The notes below the pieces were generated by a model. That model was not told where the DNA came from and did no database searches. It worked only from the letters and a program-made list of their open reading frames with translations. The position numbers and the translations under genes are program-made. From JAHBNG01 sp039028975 (GTDB taxonomy: Bacteria; Chloroflexota; Anaerolineae; Caldilineales; Caldilineaceae), in NCBI GenBank assembly GCA_039028975.1, contig JBCCHB010000007.1:62001-126000 (forward strand): a stretch of 64,000 nt of DNA. Direction: 5' to 3'. Positions 1 through 9,098 of the stretch are shown in pieces (the first letter of the stretch is position 1; every line of letters begins with the position of its first letter).

Positions 1-70
1 CCTCGCCATTTACACACTTTGGTTTACAGAGTCCAATATGATAGAAAAATTCCTGTCTCTATGAGGGTAC

Positions 71-970
71 ATGATGACTACTGAATCCACCCTGCAAAAA
101 CGTGAACAACTCGCCGACTTTATTGACCGATTTCTCAAACCGGTGCCTGCACTCCGTGCGGTCGTTGGCGTCGGCAGCATTGCCTTCGGCACCATGCGCC
201 CTCATTCGGATATTGACGCAGTGCTCTTCTGGGATCCAATCGATCATTATGTGGTTCCATCGGAGTTTGTCTGGGTGCCAGAGGCCAATACCTATCACAG
301 TATCTTTGAACCGGATGTGACTGGGATTCAGTTTGATTTTCATCACTTTAATTTGAGAAAGTGGACCGATTCTAACTGCGTATGGTCCGAGGGACAGTGC
401 GCCGCCTTTGTAGACAGCTGGCTCGTCTATGACAGAGATGGCAGCGTAGCCAAGTTGTTTGCGGAGCGGACCGCCTACACGGAATCGATTCGCATGAAAC
501 ACTTGGATAGCGCGCTGCTCGACATGCAAATGATTCGGGATGATCCCACTGGGTTGTGGGAAAGTTTGGGGCCAGCCGTTGCGTTTGATCGGACCCAATC
601 GACCTATGAGGCACTTGTCCGCGGCTTATTTGCCTACAACTGGCGTTGGCGACCTTGGCGTCTTCGGGAGATGACTTATCTCCTTACGCTACCGTGGCTG
701 CCGTCTGACTTTGCAACGAGGGTGCTTTCTGCCCTCAATGGGCCGTCGAGTGACTTGAAGGGATTTTGCCAACGCTTTTTTGCGATTCGTGATTTTGGCA
801 ATGAGTTGCTGACTCAACTAACTGATGAGCCGGAGTACGGTTCGGATCCGATTGGGGAAGCATTCACCCGTAGTCATGATCTGCCAGGGTATGCCCATAA
901 TATGGATGAGTGGAATGCGGAACATGCAAAAAGGAAACAAACCTATGAAAAGAAATCAGTTCCAAATTGA
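71..970 (+). CDS. Nucleotidyltransferase-domain protein (aminoglycoside/lincosamide adenylyltransferase-like)
   Basis: A 299-residue protein whose N-terminus carries the nucleotidyltransferase pattern: GS at residues 35-36, followed by D47 and D49 in SDIDAVLF. In this superfamily the two aspartates bind the metal ions that transfer a nucleotide from NTP to a small molecule or protein. The rest is helical with many Trp and Arg, like the C-terminal domain of antibiotic-modifying members. GAGGG lies just before two adjacent ATG codons at 71 and 74. The stop overlaps the next gene by 26 nt, suggesting co-transcription. The substrate cannot be inferred; antibiotic adenylylation is one option among several. 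Confidence 0.75.
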   Translation: MMTTESTLQKREQLADFIDRFLKPVPALRAVVGVGSIAFGTMRPHSDIDAVLFWDPIDHYVVPSEFVWVPEANTYHSIFEPDVTGIQFDFHHFNLRKWTDSNCVWSEGQCAAFVDSWLVYDRDGSVAKLFAERTAYTESIRMKHLDSALLDMQMIRDDPTGLWESLGPAVAFDRTQSTYEALVRGLFAYNWRWRPWRLREMTYLLTLPWLPSDFATRVLSALNGPSSDLKGFCQRFFAIRDFGNELLTQLTDEPEYGSDPIGEAFTRSHDLPGYAHNMDEWNAEHAKRKQTYEKKSVPN

Positions 971-1760
971 TGTAGGCAGTGCCAAACTGGCGGGTATCCA
1001 CGCTGGAGATGGACCACCCGTTGTTTTTCTTCACGCAGGCGTTGCGGACCGACGGATGTGGCATCCCCAAATCGATACCTTTTGCCATGATCATCTGGTC
1101 ATTGCGTATGACAGACGCGGCTTTGGCGAAACAACGGCCATTGATGAACCTTTTTCCCACGTCGATGACTTAGATGCGGTCCTGGATCACTTTGGGCTTG
1201 GAAAGGTGACGCTTGTTGGCTGCTCCCAAGGGGGCCGAATCGCCATCGATTTTGCGCTACAGAACCCCAATCGGGTTACTGCGTTGGCCTTGATTGCGCC
1301 AGCCGTCAGCGGTGCCTCCGGGCCAGAGGAATGGCCACCGCAAATTGAGGCACTGGGGGATGCGCTGGATGCAGCCGATGAGGCAGACGATCTAGATCAG
1401 ATCAACGAAATCGAAGCCCACATGTGGTTGGACGGACCTCTAAGCCAGGCAGGACGAGTACAAGGCGAGCTGCGGAATCTCTTCCTGGATATGAACGGCA
1501 TAGCCCTCAATATGCCTGAGTTGGAGAAGGAGATCGAACCGGATTCGTCCTATGAACGGGTAGAAGAGTTGACGATGCCAGCGGTCGTCATTTGGGGGGC
1601 ATTAGATTTCCCACACCTCATCGAACGATGTCAATATTTGGTTGAATCGATACCAGGAGCAAAGGGACATGAGATTGAGAAAGCTGCTCACATGGTGAGT
1701 TGTGAGAAGGCGGAAGAGGTAAATGGGCTATTGTTCTCGGCCTTCAGCTTAACACTCTGA
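945..1760 (+). CDS. Alpha/beta hydrolase
   Basis: A 271-residue alpha/beta hydrolase-fold protein. It has the oxyanion segment VVFLHAG near residue 30, the DRRGFGET turn at 56-63, the nucleophile elbow GCSQGG with Ser94, a late aspartate in WGALDFPHL and a C-terminal His in KAAHMV, which together complete a catalytic triad. I chose ATG 945 because AAGGA sits about 10 nt upstream and family similarity begins there; ATGs further upstream would only add residues overlapping the preceding gene. Likely an esterase, lipase or C-C hydrolase acting in the cytoplasm (no signal peptide). It overlaps the nucleotidyltransferase gene, so the two probably form an operon. Confidence 0.82.
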   Translation: MKRNQFQIDVGSAKLAGIHAGDGPPVVFLHAGVADRRMWHPQIDTFCHDHLVIAYDRRGFGETTAIDEPFSHVDDLDAVLDHFGLGKVTLVGCSQGGRIAIDFALQNPNRVTALALIAPAVSGASGPEEWPPQIEALGDALDAADEADDLDQINEIEAHMWLDGPLSQAGRVQGELRNLFLDMNGIALNMPELEKEIEPDSSYERVEELTMPAVVIWGALDFPHLIERCQYLVESIPGAKGHEIEKAAHMVSCEKAEEVNGLLFSAFSLTL

Positions 1761-1820
1761 TCTAGGCGGACTTTTTTATCAGAGCATATACATATATACG
1801 AGAATACCGAATGTTGATAC

Positions 1821-1906
1821 CTATACTGCGGTCGTTTTGAAAACAGGTGTTTGGTCTCTCTGGTAGAGCTTGGGAAAACACCTGTTTTCAAACGGAGCTG
1901 AGTATA
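1821..1906 (+). repeat. 86-bp palindromic element R1, copy 1
   Basis: Outer arms CTATACT...AGTATAG and inner arms TTGAAAACAGGTGTTT / AACACCTGTTTTCAA form a long imperfect hairpin around an asymmetric loop containing GGTCTCTCTGGTAGAGC. Related copies lie at 48390-48475 and 62239-62325. Compared with copy 2 the arms have the same orientation but the loop is reversed. The element ends 75 nt before the methyltransferase start at 1981, and a spurious upstream start for that gene (1870) falls inside it. No coding capacity; it resembles a MITE- or REP-type mobile hairpin. Confidence 0.85.
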
Positions 1907-1980
1907 GAAGCGTTTCCGCTTCAATAAAAGGTTCCGCCAGCTGTACGGACATGAAATGCTCCTTTCACAATGAGATTACT

Positions 1981-2652
1981 ATGAAGAGCAAATATAACGA
2001 CAAAAATGTTCATTACCGAATAGGAAGATTGGTTCACCACGACGGCATTGAAACGTATTTCCAGCAGCACTATTCTGCAAGCAACACCGTTCTTGAATTA
2101 GGAGCAGGAACTGGCATTGGGACGACAGCATTGTCAACCTATTTTCATAAAGTGATTGCCGTAGAGCCAGTCACTGAAATGCTTGATTCCTACAAAAGCA
2201 ATACTGAAAATGCGAATGTAGTCTTTATCAATTCTGATGTTGAGAGCCTTGACATTAGCAGACTTAGCTTTCAGTACATCATCTGTTTTCAAGCAACCCA
2301 TTGGTTTTACGAAACGCCAAATTATCAATCACTGTACAAAAAGGCCGAGAAGCCTGTGATTGACATATGCTCGTTCATATCCTTCCCAAACGATCAACCA
2401 TTTTTCGATGAGTTGGCTCAAAAGCAGACCATTGCCCAATCTCATCGCGGGACCAAATACCCTTTTGAAATCGCCGAGCAGTATTCCTACCAGAAATATA
2501 TAACTATAGATCATGCTGCCCATCAGCTATGCAGCCGTTCTTGGATTGACCATACCCATTTCCCGCACATTAGAGCAACAATAGCAGAGAGGTACGGCGA
2601 TGGGAGTATTCTTGTCAATATAGAAACGCGTATACACAATATCATTACATAA
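1981..2652 (+). CDS. Class I SAM-dependent methyltransferase
   Basis: A 223-residue protein with the SAM-binding motif I LELGAGTG at residues 38-45, followed by an acidic end of strand 2 (VIAVEPVTEML) and a Trp/Tyr-rich motif IV region (CFQATHWFYE). The closest general type is the small UbiE/Tam-like methyltransferases. Start 1981 was chosen because the reading frame upstream runs into the R1 repeat; ATG 1951 is possible. The gene is visibly more AT-rich than its neighbours, which may indicate transfer. Substrate unknown. Neighbours are the R1 hairpin upstream and a convergent minus-strand nuclease-like gene downstream. Confidence 0.72.
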   Translation: MKSKYNDKNVHYRIGRLVHHDGIETYFQQHYSASNTVLELGAGTGIGTTALSTYFHKVIAVEPVTEMLDSYKSNTENANVVFINSDVESLDISRLSFQYIICFQATHWFYETPNYQSLYKKAEKPVIDICSFISFPNDQPFFDELAQKQTIAQSHRGTKYPFEIAEQYSYQKYITIDHAAHQLCSRSWIDHTHFPHIRATIAERYGDGSILVNIETRIHNIIT

Positions 2653-2675
2653 TATCGTTTTATTGTTTCGGTGGA

Positions 2676-3272
2676 TTATGAAACAAGCTGAACCAAAACG
2701 CCTAGTAGTCGCTCGATGGGGTCGAGTGCAAAACGCCGTTTTTCGATCATCATGGTCTTGCCCTGCAAACGCAAGAACCGCCAAATATCGCTGTTGGTGA
2801 CGCATCCATAGATAAACTCGATATCGTTTCCTTCTTTTTGATTATGAATTTGGGCTGCCACCATCTCCGCCATGCATTGGCCCAAACCTGGGTTAATGTT
2901 GCCCTGTTTGGCTTCAACCAGTGCTAAGACCGGAGCAGTCAATGTGTACTGGATATTGGAAGCACTGATAATGAAGTCACAACGGCCGTTCAGACCATTT
3001 TTAGGCTCTACGTTAAACTCAATGCCCGAAAAAAGGCTAACTTGGTGCTCCATTATTTCACGCACCTCGGCCAGAATGGGGGCGATAACGAACTCTGACT
3101 TTGCCTTCTCAGTACCGATTGCCTCAGCTAGGGGCGCAAACTTATCTAATATCGACCGCAACATTTCACTGGGCTCTACTGGCTGAAATTCCGGAATAAA
3201 CAATGCGTCTTCCACAAGTTGTATGCCAAAGTCACGGCGAACTTGGTTAATCGTAAATGTGTTATAAGCCAC
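2676..3272 (-). CDS. Putative PD-(D/E)XK-fold protein
   Basis: A 198-residue protein with NGRCDFIIS followed about 20 residues later by LALVEAKQ. This is the D-x(n)-E-x-K arrangement of PD-(D/E)XK nuclease-like proteins. It has no visible DNA-binding domain. Translation very likely starts at GTG 3272, because GGAGG lies 8 nt upstream of it, an unusually good ribosome-binding site for this window. The gene is divergent from the ABC exporter, with about 66 bp between the two starts. Proteins of this size and motif are often lone restriction-like or repair-like proteins of unknown role. Catalytic activity is inferred only from the motif. Confidence 0.6.
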   Translation of the reverse strand: MAYNTFTINQVRRDFGIQLVEDALFIPEFQPVEPSEMLRSILDKFAPLAEAIGTEKAKSEFVIAPILAEVREIMEHQVSLFSGIEFNVEPKNGLNGRCDFIISASNIQYTLTAPVLALVEAKQGNINPGLGQCMAEMVAAQIHNQKEGNDIEFIYGCVTNSDIWRFLRLQGKTMMIEKRRFALDPIERLLGVLVQLVS

Positions 3273-3338
3273 TTTGTCGCCTCCATTGCAATTTGTGGAT
3301 ACAGTACGAATGACGGTTCTTATTTTATCACGAACACT

Positions 3339-5132
3339 ATGACAATTTCAACCGAATCCATCCGACATAATCCACTCTCCACTTGGCGCTACTGGCGAGA
3401 GCTAATCCGCTGCCACCCAGGCACCTACGCAACCACGACGATTCTGCGGATTGCTATTTTCACTGTTGTCTTTCAAGGCATCGGTTTGACCATGCGCTTT
3501 TTCTTCGATTCACTGACCGGAGACGCTCCGCTAGGGTGGGGGCCCATGTCTTGGGTCGTGCTGACCGTGGTTATCGCATTTGTGCAGAACTCGCTGATCA
3601 TGGCCGACATGTATTTCTTTTTTAAGTGGGAATTTCTGACTGGGGCCGTGCTGCGCAAGAATCTAGTGGAACGGATTCTCGACAGACCTGGCGCACGTGC
3701 ATTGCCCGGAACCACAGGCGAGGCCATCAGCCGTTTTCGGGGCGATGTAGATGATGTGACCAACTTTACAGTCTGGGCACTCTTTATTGTGGCCCAGGGC
3801 TTCTTTTCCATCATCGCGTTGGTAATTATGCTGCGCATCAACGTGCAGATTACGCTCTTTGTCTTCTTGCCCCTGATACTGGTTGTCGTTGCAGCCAACA
3901 TGACCTTGACCCGTGTCCAGCGCTACCGTGAAGCCACACGCCACGCAACTGGGCAGGTTACCAGTTTCATCGGCGAGATGTTTGACGCCACCCAGGCCAT
4001 CAAGGCATCAACGGCGGAGGAACGGGTCCTTGGCCACTTCGAAAAGCTGAATGAGCAACGTCGCAAAAGCGCACTGCGGGACCGCCTATTCACCGAACTG
4101 CTAGGAGCCATCTTCATCAACACAACCAACGTGGGAACCGGGTTGATTCTGCTAGTCGGGAGCCAATTTATGCAGGATGGTTCATTTACCGTGGGGGATT
4201 TTGCCCTGTTCGTCTTCTATCTGGGCCACGTCTCAGATTTGACGGCCCAGGTTGGGCGCTTCTTCCCGCGGCTGCGTCAGGCTGGGGTGGCCTTTGACCG
4301 AATGAACGGATTGTTGCAGGGCGCGCCGCCAGAGACGTTGGTCAAACAGACGCCGACCCACTTGCATGGTGACCTGCCCGAAGTGCATATGGTTCTTAGA
4401 ACCGATGGCGACGAGCTTGAGAAGCTGACCGCATCCCATCTAACTTACACGTATCCCAACAGCATCAACGGGATTTATGATGTATCGTTAACGTTGAATA
4501 GCGGCTCGTTCACGGTGATAACCGGGCGGGTTGGCTCAGGCAAAACCACGCTCCTACGGACGCTGTTGGGGCTTCTCCCTGCACAGGCTGGGGTGCTGCG
4601 CTGGAACGATGGGCTGGTCGAATCAGCCGACACGTTCATGGTACCACCACGGGTGGCTTACACGCCCCAGATCCCAATGCTCTTTAGCGAATCACTGCGG
4701 AAAAATATCCTGATGGGTTTGAGCGTGTCAGAATCCAATCTGTCCCAAGCGATTGAGGCAGCGATTCTGACGTCGGATATCGAACAACTTGAAGATGGAT
4801 TGGAGACGAAGGTAGGGCCGCGCGGCGTAAAGCTATCGGGTGGGCAGCAGCAGCGCTCAACCGCGGCCCGTATGTTTGTACGATCGCCTGAGTTGTTAGT
4901 TTTTGATGATCTTTCCAGCGCATTAGATGTGAACACTGAGAACAAGCTGTGGGAAGGAATCTTTGCCCAGCAGTCAGCCACCTGCCTCGTCGTCTCCCAT
5001 CGCCGGCCTGCCTTACAGCGGGCCGATCACATCATCGTTATGAAGGATGGTCGAGCCGAGGATGAAGGGACGCTGGCGGCATTGCTAGACCGCAGTGAAG
5101 AGATGCGGCAATTGTGGGCAGAGGGTTCGTGA
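3339..5132 (+). CDS. ABC exporter half-transporter (permease fused to ATPase)
   Basis: A 597-residue half-transporter. The N-terminal ~310 residues hold five to six hydrophobic helices. The ATPase domain has Walker A GRVGSGKTT with Lys402, the signature LSGGQQQR starting at 499, Walker B LLVFDD ending at 523-524, the D-loop SALD and switch His in VVSHR. It would export lipids, peptides or drugs across the cytoplasmic membrane as a dimer. The residue after Walker B is Asp rather than the usual catalytic Glu, as seen in the degenerate site of some heterodimeric exporters, so it may need a partner that is not in this window. ATG 3339 was preferred over 3219, which would overlap the divergent gene. 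Within a resistance-like island, a drug-efflux role is plausible but unproven. Confidence 0.85.
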   Translation: MTISTESIRHNPLSTWRYWRELIRCHPGTYATTTILRIAIFTVVFQGIGLTMRFFFDSLTGDAPLGWGPMSWVVLTVVIAFVQNSLIMADMYFFFKWEFLTGAVLRKNLVERILDRPGARALPGTTGEAISRFRGDVDDVTNFTVWALFIVAQGFFSIIALVIMLRINVQITLFVFLPLILVVVAANMTLTRVQRYREATRHATGQVTSFIGEMFDATQAIKASTAEERVLGHFEKLNEQRRKSALRDRLFTELLGAIFINTTNVGTGLILLVGSQFMQDGSFTVGDFALFVFYLGHVSDLTAQVGRFFPRLRQAGVAFDRMNGLLQGAPPETLVKQTPTHLHGDLPEVHMVLRTDGDELEKLTASHLTYTYPNSINGIYDVSLTLNSGSFTVITGRVGSGKTTLLRTLLGLLPAQAGVLRWNDGLVESADTFMVPPRVAYTPQIPMLFSESLRKNILMGLSVSESNLSQAIEAAILTSDIEQLEDGLETKVGPRGVKLSGGQQQRSTAARMFVRSPELLVFDDLSSALDVNTENKLWEGIFAQQSATCLVVSHRRPALQRADHIIVMKDGRAEDEGTLAALLDRSEEMRQLWAEGS

Positions 5133-5145
5133 CACATGATTCGTG

Positions 5146-5225
5146 GCTGGCCAGAAAAGTTCTGTCTTTCCCTTTCGAAATTATCCAGAGAAGATTGGAT
5201 GAGTGTCGGGACAAGTCTTTTCTGG
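5146..5225 (+). repeat. Palindromic intergenic repeat R4, copy 1
   Basis: Begins with GGCCAGAAAAGTTCTGTC and ends with CGGGACAAGTCTTTTCTGG, so the ends form an inverted repeat around a ~45-nt centre. A closely matching copy in the opposite orientation lies at 52452-52537, with more diverged relatives at 38736-38795 and 45846-45942. It lies between the ABC exporter stop and the start of the large acetyltransferase fusion, so the possible start at 5203 inside the repeat is unlikely to be real. Confidence 0.7.
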
Positions 5226-5247
5226 AATAATACAAAACCAGAAAATT

Positions 5248-8200
5248 ATGAATTCAGGAAAACCAATCTATACAATCGAACAGTACACTCACGACTACGA
5301 TCCTGGTCTTGCCGTTATGTGGAATGAGAGTGACCATGAATGGCCTGGCTCCTTTACCGATGGCGTCCCCATGACCGCGGAACGATGGGGTGAGTCTATG
5401 GACAAGGAGGTCGCTCTGATGCGGCTAGTAGTGGTACAAGAGAATGGCCCCATCGTCGGCTTTGGCTCTCTGTGGGACAGCAATGACCGCAAGGGCGAAT
5501 CCTGTTATGTGGATCTTCTTAACGTTCACCCCGCTCATCAGGGCCGTAGCCTCTGCCGCCGCATGTTAACCCAAATGATTGACTTTGCCACCGAGCAAGG
5601 CTACGTACAAGTCACCTTGGGTACATGGACGGCCAACCTTAAGGCACTTCCACTCTACAAAAAGACTGGCTTCTTCTGGCGACCGGATACCTCGGTCTAT
5701 ATGGAGAACTTTATTCCGGCGGTGAGACAGTTGCCTATCCTAGTCGAATTCTTCCAGCAGGCAGACTGGTATCAGGACTATGACCGCACACTGGATCAGG
5801 TAGAAGATGAAGAGCGCCATCCTAAAACTGGCGAGATGAAAGTCTATATCAATCGCTGGACTCGAGCCAATAACGGGGAATATGGTGAAACCATTGAAGC
5901 CATCTTCGACCGCCAAAGCCAACAACTATGCGGCTTGGATACGCCCGACCTTGCAGCTTACGCCCGGATCGATGAGACCAAGCCCGCCATGGGGCTTTCG
6001 TATGACGTGATTTGGTCAATCACCAACAAGCGAGAGCGACCCGTCAATGTGAGCTTAGAAATCGGCGCGGACGAGGGCATCAACATTAGATCCGAATCCA
6101 CCATTGCGTTACGTCTCAATGCTGGTGAGAACCAACTGGTCAGATCCACCTATTGTGTCACTTCCGATGCACCTAAAGTAGAAGTGAACAAATGGCACCC
6201 CAAACCTATGCCCTCGGTTCGTGCAAACGTGACGGTTGACGGAACGGCATTTTCGCTATCTGCAGGATTGCATTACCAAAAGCCTATTGAAGTCACTTAT
6301 CATCCAGACGTGTTGAATGGACTGCCAGGCCAAAAACAGACGGTACTGGTCCAGATACAAAACTACCTTACTGAGAAGATCAGCGGTCAGCTAACCCTTC
6401 GATTAGATAGCAACAATGACGGCAATAGAAATGGCAAAGGAACCGTTGCTGTTGATAGCTCAATGCACAACCTAACCTGGCAGAAGCAAGACTTTGCCAT
6501 TGAACCAGAGGGTTTTGCTGGCGTCCCGCTGACAATTGAATCGTCCCAGACTTCCGGCTTCAATCTACAGATACAGGCCGAGTTTACCCAGAGCGGTCAG
6601 TCGATTCAAACGCCGCCGGCCGTGTTGCCTTGCCTCATTCGGCACATCGGCGGTGTGGTTGCGGTTGAATCAGAGGCAGACAAGAACGAGCATCACATCT
6701 TCATTGAGAATGACTTCATCCGGCTTAAGGTAAATCGCCGAGGGAACTCGGTGAATATCGTCAATAAGGCCGGCTGGCATCACAACATGTATTTTGAAGA
6801 TACATTGGGGCCGGGCTTCTACCCCTTCGAATTTGGCCGCAGCAACTTCGATCTGGCGCTACACCAAGAGCCGGGAATATCCACCGTTACGTCAACCATC
6901 GTCTCGAAAAATTTTCCCGGCGTCGAGTTTTGTCGCGTGCTCACCGTCACGGCCTCACCGATCATTCAGGTTCAATATCGGCTAAGGCACATGGGCAACG
7001 TCGGTAGTGAAGATGACACAGCCCAGACACATATCTGCCAAGTGCTGACCTACAGTCGGCTCATTAACCTACAGGTGATCAATGGTCAATCGGTCATACC
7101 GCTGGCAGATGGTCTTGTGCAGACTCTGGCCACGACCATGCCGTCCGTCGACAATGACTTCCCGCAGAAACCAGACGGTAGGGTCGGTGAGGAATGGGCC
7201 GCGTATAGTGCTGACGGTCAGGCTCACGGTCTCATCTGGTCATCTGATGTTTCAGAGCATATCTGGAAGCGCTGGGGAATCGATCTAATTTCGGCTGAAT
7301 ATACCATTGCACCCCAAGAGACCGTTATGCTAAACCCCTTCTATCTCTACGCAGGACCAGGAGATTGGCGGGACGTAAGGCGGGTTTGGCAGAGCGTCAA
7401 TAGCAGGGCCACGTCGGAACCGCGAGAGATTGATGCAGCATATAACAATGCCATGCCCGTCCCAAAACCTACTCATCAGGTGAGATTCCTTCCAGAGCCA
7501 TTGGTGACAATAACGGATGAGATGGAAGCCACGCTTCAGGCCGAAAATGTCCGCCCTATTAAGCTCAACGGCACAATCTCGCTCGAGCTGCCCAACGGCT
7601 GGCAGTCAGATATCAACTGTGTTGATCTGAAAGATCTAGCTGCCAACAAGACGCAAGCACGGGCCGTCCACCTGACTAGCTCAAAACGCGTCGGCGCGAC
7701 CGAAGGTCGATTCCGGTTGCAAACCCAATATGCAGATGAAGCAATACCGTTTCCGCTGATCCGCCTGGGGAATTCGGGGCAAGAAGTCAGCATTACCCAG
7801 CATACGGCGGCCGAACAACCACTCTGGCGGGTTGCCAATGGGTGCATGGTCTACACGGTTACCCCCGATTTTCATGGTGGACTCATCGACTGGCGCGAGC
7901 AGAATAGTGAGGTTAATCATCTCTTTACCTCGTTTCCAGTAGAGGGTGAATTTAAGTGGATAAAGCCCTGGTTTGGCGGTGTACGTCCTATGCTCACCAG
8001 TCCGGACAGCGCCTGGCCGGGCAAGCTCCACGAGGCAGAATTCCTTGCCAGAACCATCGAGGTACCCGATCAGCGTAATCTACCCTGGCGCGGTGTCCGC
8101 CTAGATGGGAGGCCCGTCGAAGAGTCAGCATTGGGTATTCACATTCAGCTCGAGTATTTGACCTTACCTGGCAGCAACGTAATCAAGTTGGTCTACCGAC

Positions 8201-8607
8201 GGTTGAACAGAACCAATGTCTATCAAAACGCAGGACGCGCTTGGCCTATCTTTGGGATCTATTGTCAGGTAGATGGGGATATGAGCCGCGGCGCGCTTCA
8301 TGGCGATTACCCTGGCGTTGGCGCTATCCACCGCAAACGCAGCGAACAGAATGCTGACGTCTGCGTCGATACCTGGGCCGCTGTTGAGAATCCAGAGACT
8401 GGCCGGGCGATTGTGGTCGTAGCGGGGGAGCGAGGCCAGTCTGTACTGCTCGAAGATGCTGATAGCATGGGCGGTCACATCTGGGTGGATCACGGCAAGC
8501 ATCTGCCACCGAACGGTCAGCACGAGATGGTAACGTACATGGCGTTGGCTGGCTCGGTTGAAGAGGCGAAACGGTACGCGGCACTAAATTCAATGAGTGG
8601 CTCATGA
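5248..8607 (+). CDS. GNAT acetyltransferase fused to a large multi-domain beta-sandwich protein
   Basis: An 1119-residue protein. Residues ~5-155 form a GNAT domain (LLNVHPAHQGRSLCRRML as the acetyl-CoA loop, then LPLYKKTGFFWR), ordinary for an N-acetyltransferase. The remaining ~950 residues are beta-rich. A first pair of Ig-like/NEW3-like strands (LPGQKQTVLVQIQNY) is followed by a segment around FIENDFIRLKVNRRG and GPGFYPFEFGRSNFDL that recalls the supersandwich of glycosidases and mutarotase-like proteins, then further Trp-rich sheets. There is no signal peptide, so it should be cytoplasmic. ATG 5248 lies just past the R4 repeat. It overlaps the next GNAT gene by 4 nt. The role of the C-terminal part is unknown; carbohydrate binding is a guess. 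Confidence 0.7.
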   Translation: MNSGKPIYTIEQYTHDYDPGLAVMWNESDHEWPGSFTDGVPMTAERWGESMDKEVALMRLVVVQENGPIVGFGSLWDSNDRKGESCYVDLLNVHPAHQGRSLCRRMLTQMIDFATEQGYVQVTLGTWTANLKALPLYKKTGFFWRPDTSVYMENFIPAVRQLPILVEFFQQADWYQDYDRTLDQVEDEERHPKTGEMKVYINRWTRANNGEYGETIEAIFDRQSQQLCGLDTPDLAAYARIDETKPAMGLSYDVIWSITNKRERPVNVSLEIGADEGINIRSESTIALRLNAGENQLVRSTYCVTSDAPKVEVNKWHPKPMPSVRANVTVDGTAFSLSAGLHYQKPIEVTYHPDVLNGLPGQKQTVLVQIQNYLTEKISGQLTLRLDSNNDGNRNGKGTVAVDSSMHNLTWQKQDFAIEPEGFAGVPLTIESSQTSGFNLQIQAEFTQSGQSIQTPPAVLPCLIRHIGGVVAVESEADKNEHHIFIENDFIRLKVNRRGNSVNIVNKAGWHHNMYFEDTLGPGFYPFEFGRSNFDLALHQEPGISTVTSTIVSKNFPGVEFCRVLTVTASPIIQVQYRLRHMGNVGSEDDTAQTHICQVLTYSRLINLQVINGQSVIPLADGLVQTLATTMPSVDNDFPQKPDGRVGEEWAAYSADGQAHGLIWSSDVSEHIWKRWGIDLISAEYTIAPQETVMLNPFYLYAGPGDWRDVRRVWQSVNSRATSEPREIDAAYNNAMPVPKPTHQVRFLPEPLVTITDEMEATLQAENVRPIKLNGTISLELPNGWQSDINCVDLKDLAANKTQARAVHLTSSKRVGATEGRFRLQTQYADEAIPFPLIRLGNSGQEVSITQHTAAEQPLWRVANGCMVYTVTPDFHGGLIDWREQNSEVNHLFTSFPVEGEFKWIKPWFGGVRPMLTSPDSAWPGKLHEAEFLARTIEVPDQRNLPWRGVRLDGRPVEESALGIHIQLEYLTLPGSNVIKLVYRRLNRTNVYQNAGRAWPIFGIYCQVDGDMSRGALHGDYPGVGAIHRKRSEQNADVCVDTWAAVENPETGRAIVVVAGERGQSVLLEDADSMGGHIWVDHGKHLPPNGQHEMVTYMALAGSVEEAKRYAALNSMSGS

Positions 8608-9098
8608 GTGAAATAACCTTTCTCGCAGACTATCCCGAAACGATTCCAATTCTGAGCCAGTGGTTTCGTGACCAATGGCCAGCGTACTATATTGAACGAA
8701 CGCCAGCAGATATTGCTCAAGATTTTTACGCAGAAGCAAACCGTGAGGTTCTGCCTGTGCGCCTGATAGCCTTGGCCGAAGACGAGTTGACAGGAACGAT
8801 TACGTTACGTGAACGGGCTGATAGGAACTTGCCGGCATTCTGTCCCGGCCTTGGGGGACTATTCGTCGCAGAGCAACACCGTGGCCGAGGCATAGGGACC
8901 AAGTTAGTCAGAGCAGCAATGAACCTAGCTCAGGAGTTGGGCTACGAATCGATTTACGCCACGACGGTTGCGGCGCGTGGCATCCTGGAACGCCTAGAAT
9001 GGGAGCCTCTCCGCAAGATCGAACAAGACGATGATCAATCGACACTCTATCAATATGAACTCGAAAAGCATGCACGAAAAGGAATAAATGCTTTATGA
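8604..9098 (+). CDS. GNAT family N-acetyltransferase
   Basis: A 164-residue single GNAT domain. It shows the acetyl-CoA-binding motif A as FVAEQHRGRGIGTKLVRAA, where the RGRGIG loop binds the pyrophosphate, and a C-terminal motif B LGYESIYATT. Near the N-terminus, ETIPILSQWFRDQWPAYY is a typical substrate-side helix. Its ATG overlaps the stop of the fusion gene (ATGA), and its own stop overlaps the next gene in the same way, so three acetyltransferase genes in a row are translationally coupled. Substrate unknown. Confidence 0.85.
   Translation: MSEITFLADYPETIPILSQWFRDQWPAYYIERTPADIAQDFYAEANREVLPVRLIALAEDELTGTITLRERADRNLPAFCPGLGGLFVAEQHRGRGIGTKLVRAAMNLAQELGYESIYATTVAARGILERLEWEPLRKIEQDDDQSTLYQYELEKHARKGINAL

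Noticed and set aside
1870..1980. Upstream start of the methyltransferase at 1870
   Set aside because: The added residues are encoded by the right arm of the R1 repeat and its flank and have no family-like sequence.
5136..5247. Small gene or upstream start in front of the GNAT fusion
   Set aside because: The sequence is an R4 palindromic repeat; start 5248 gives a proper domain beginning.
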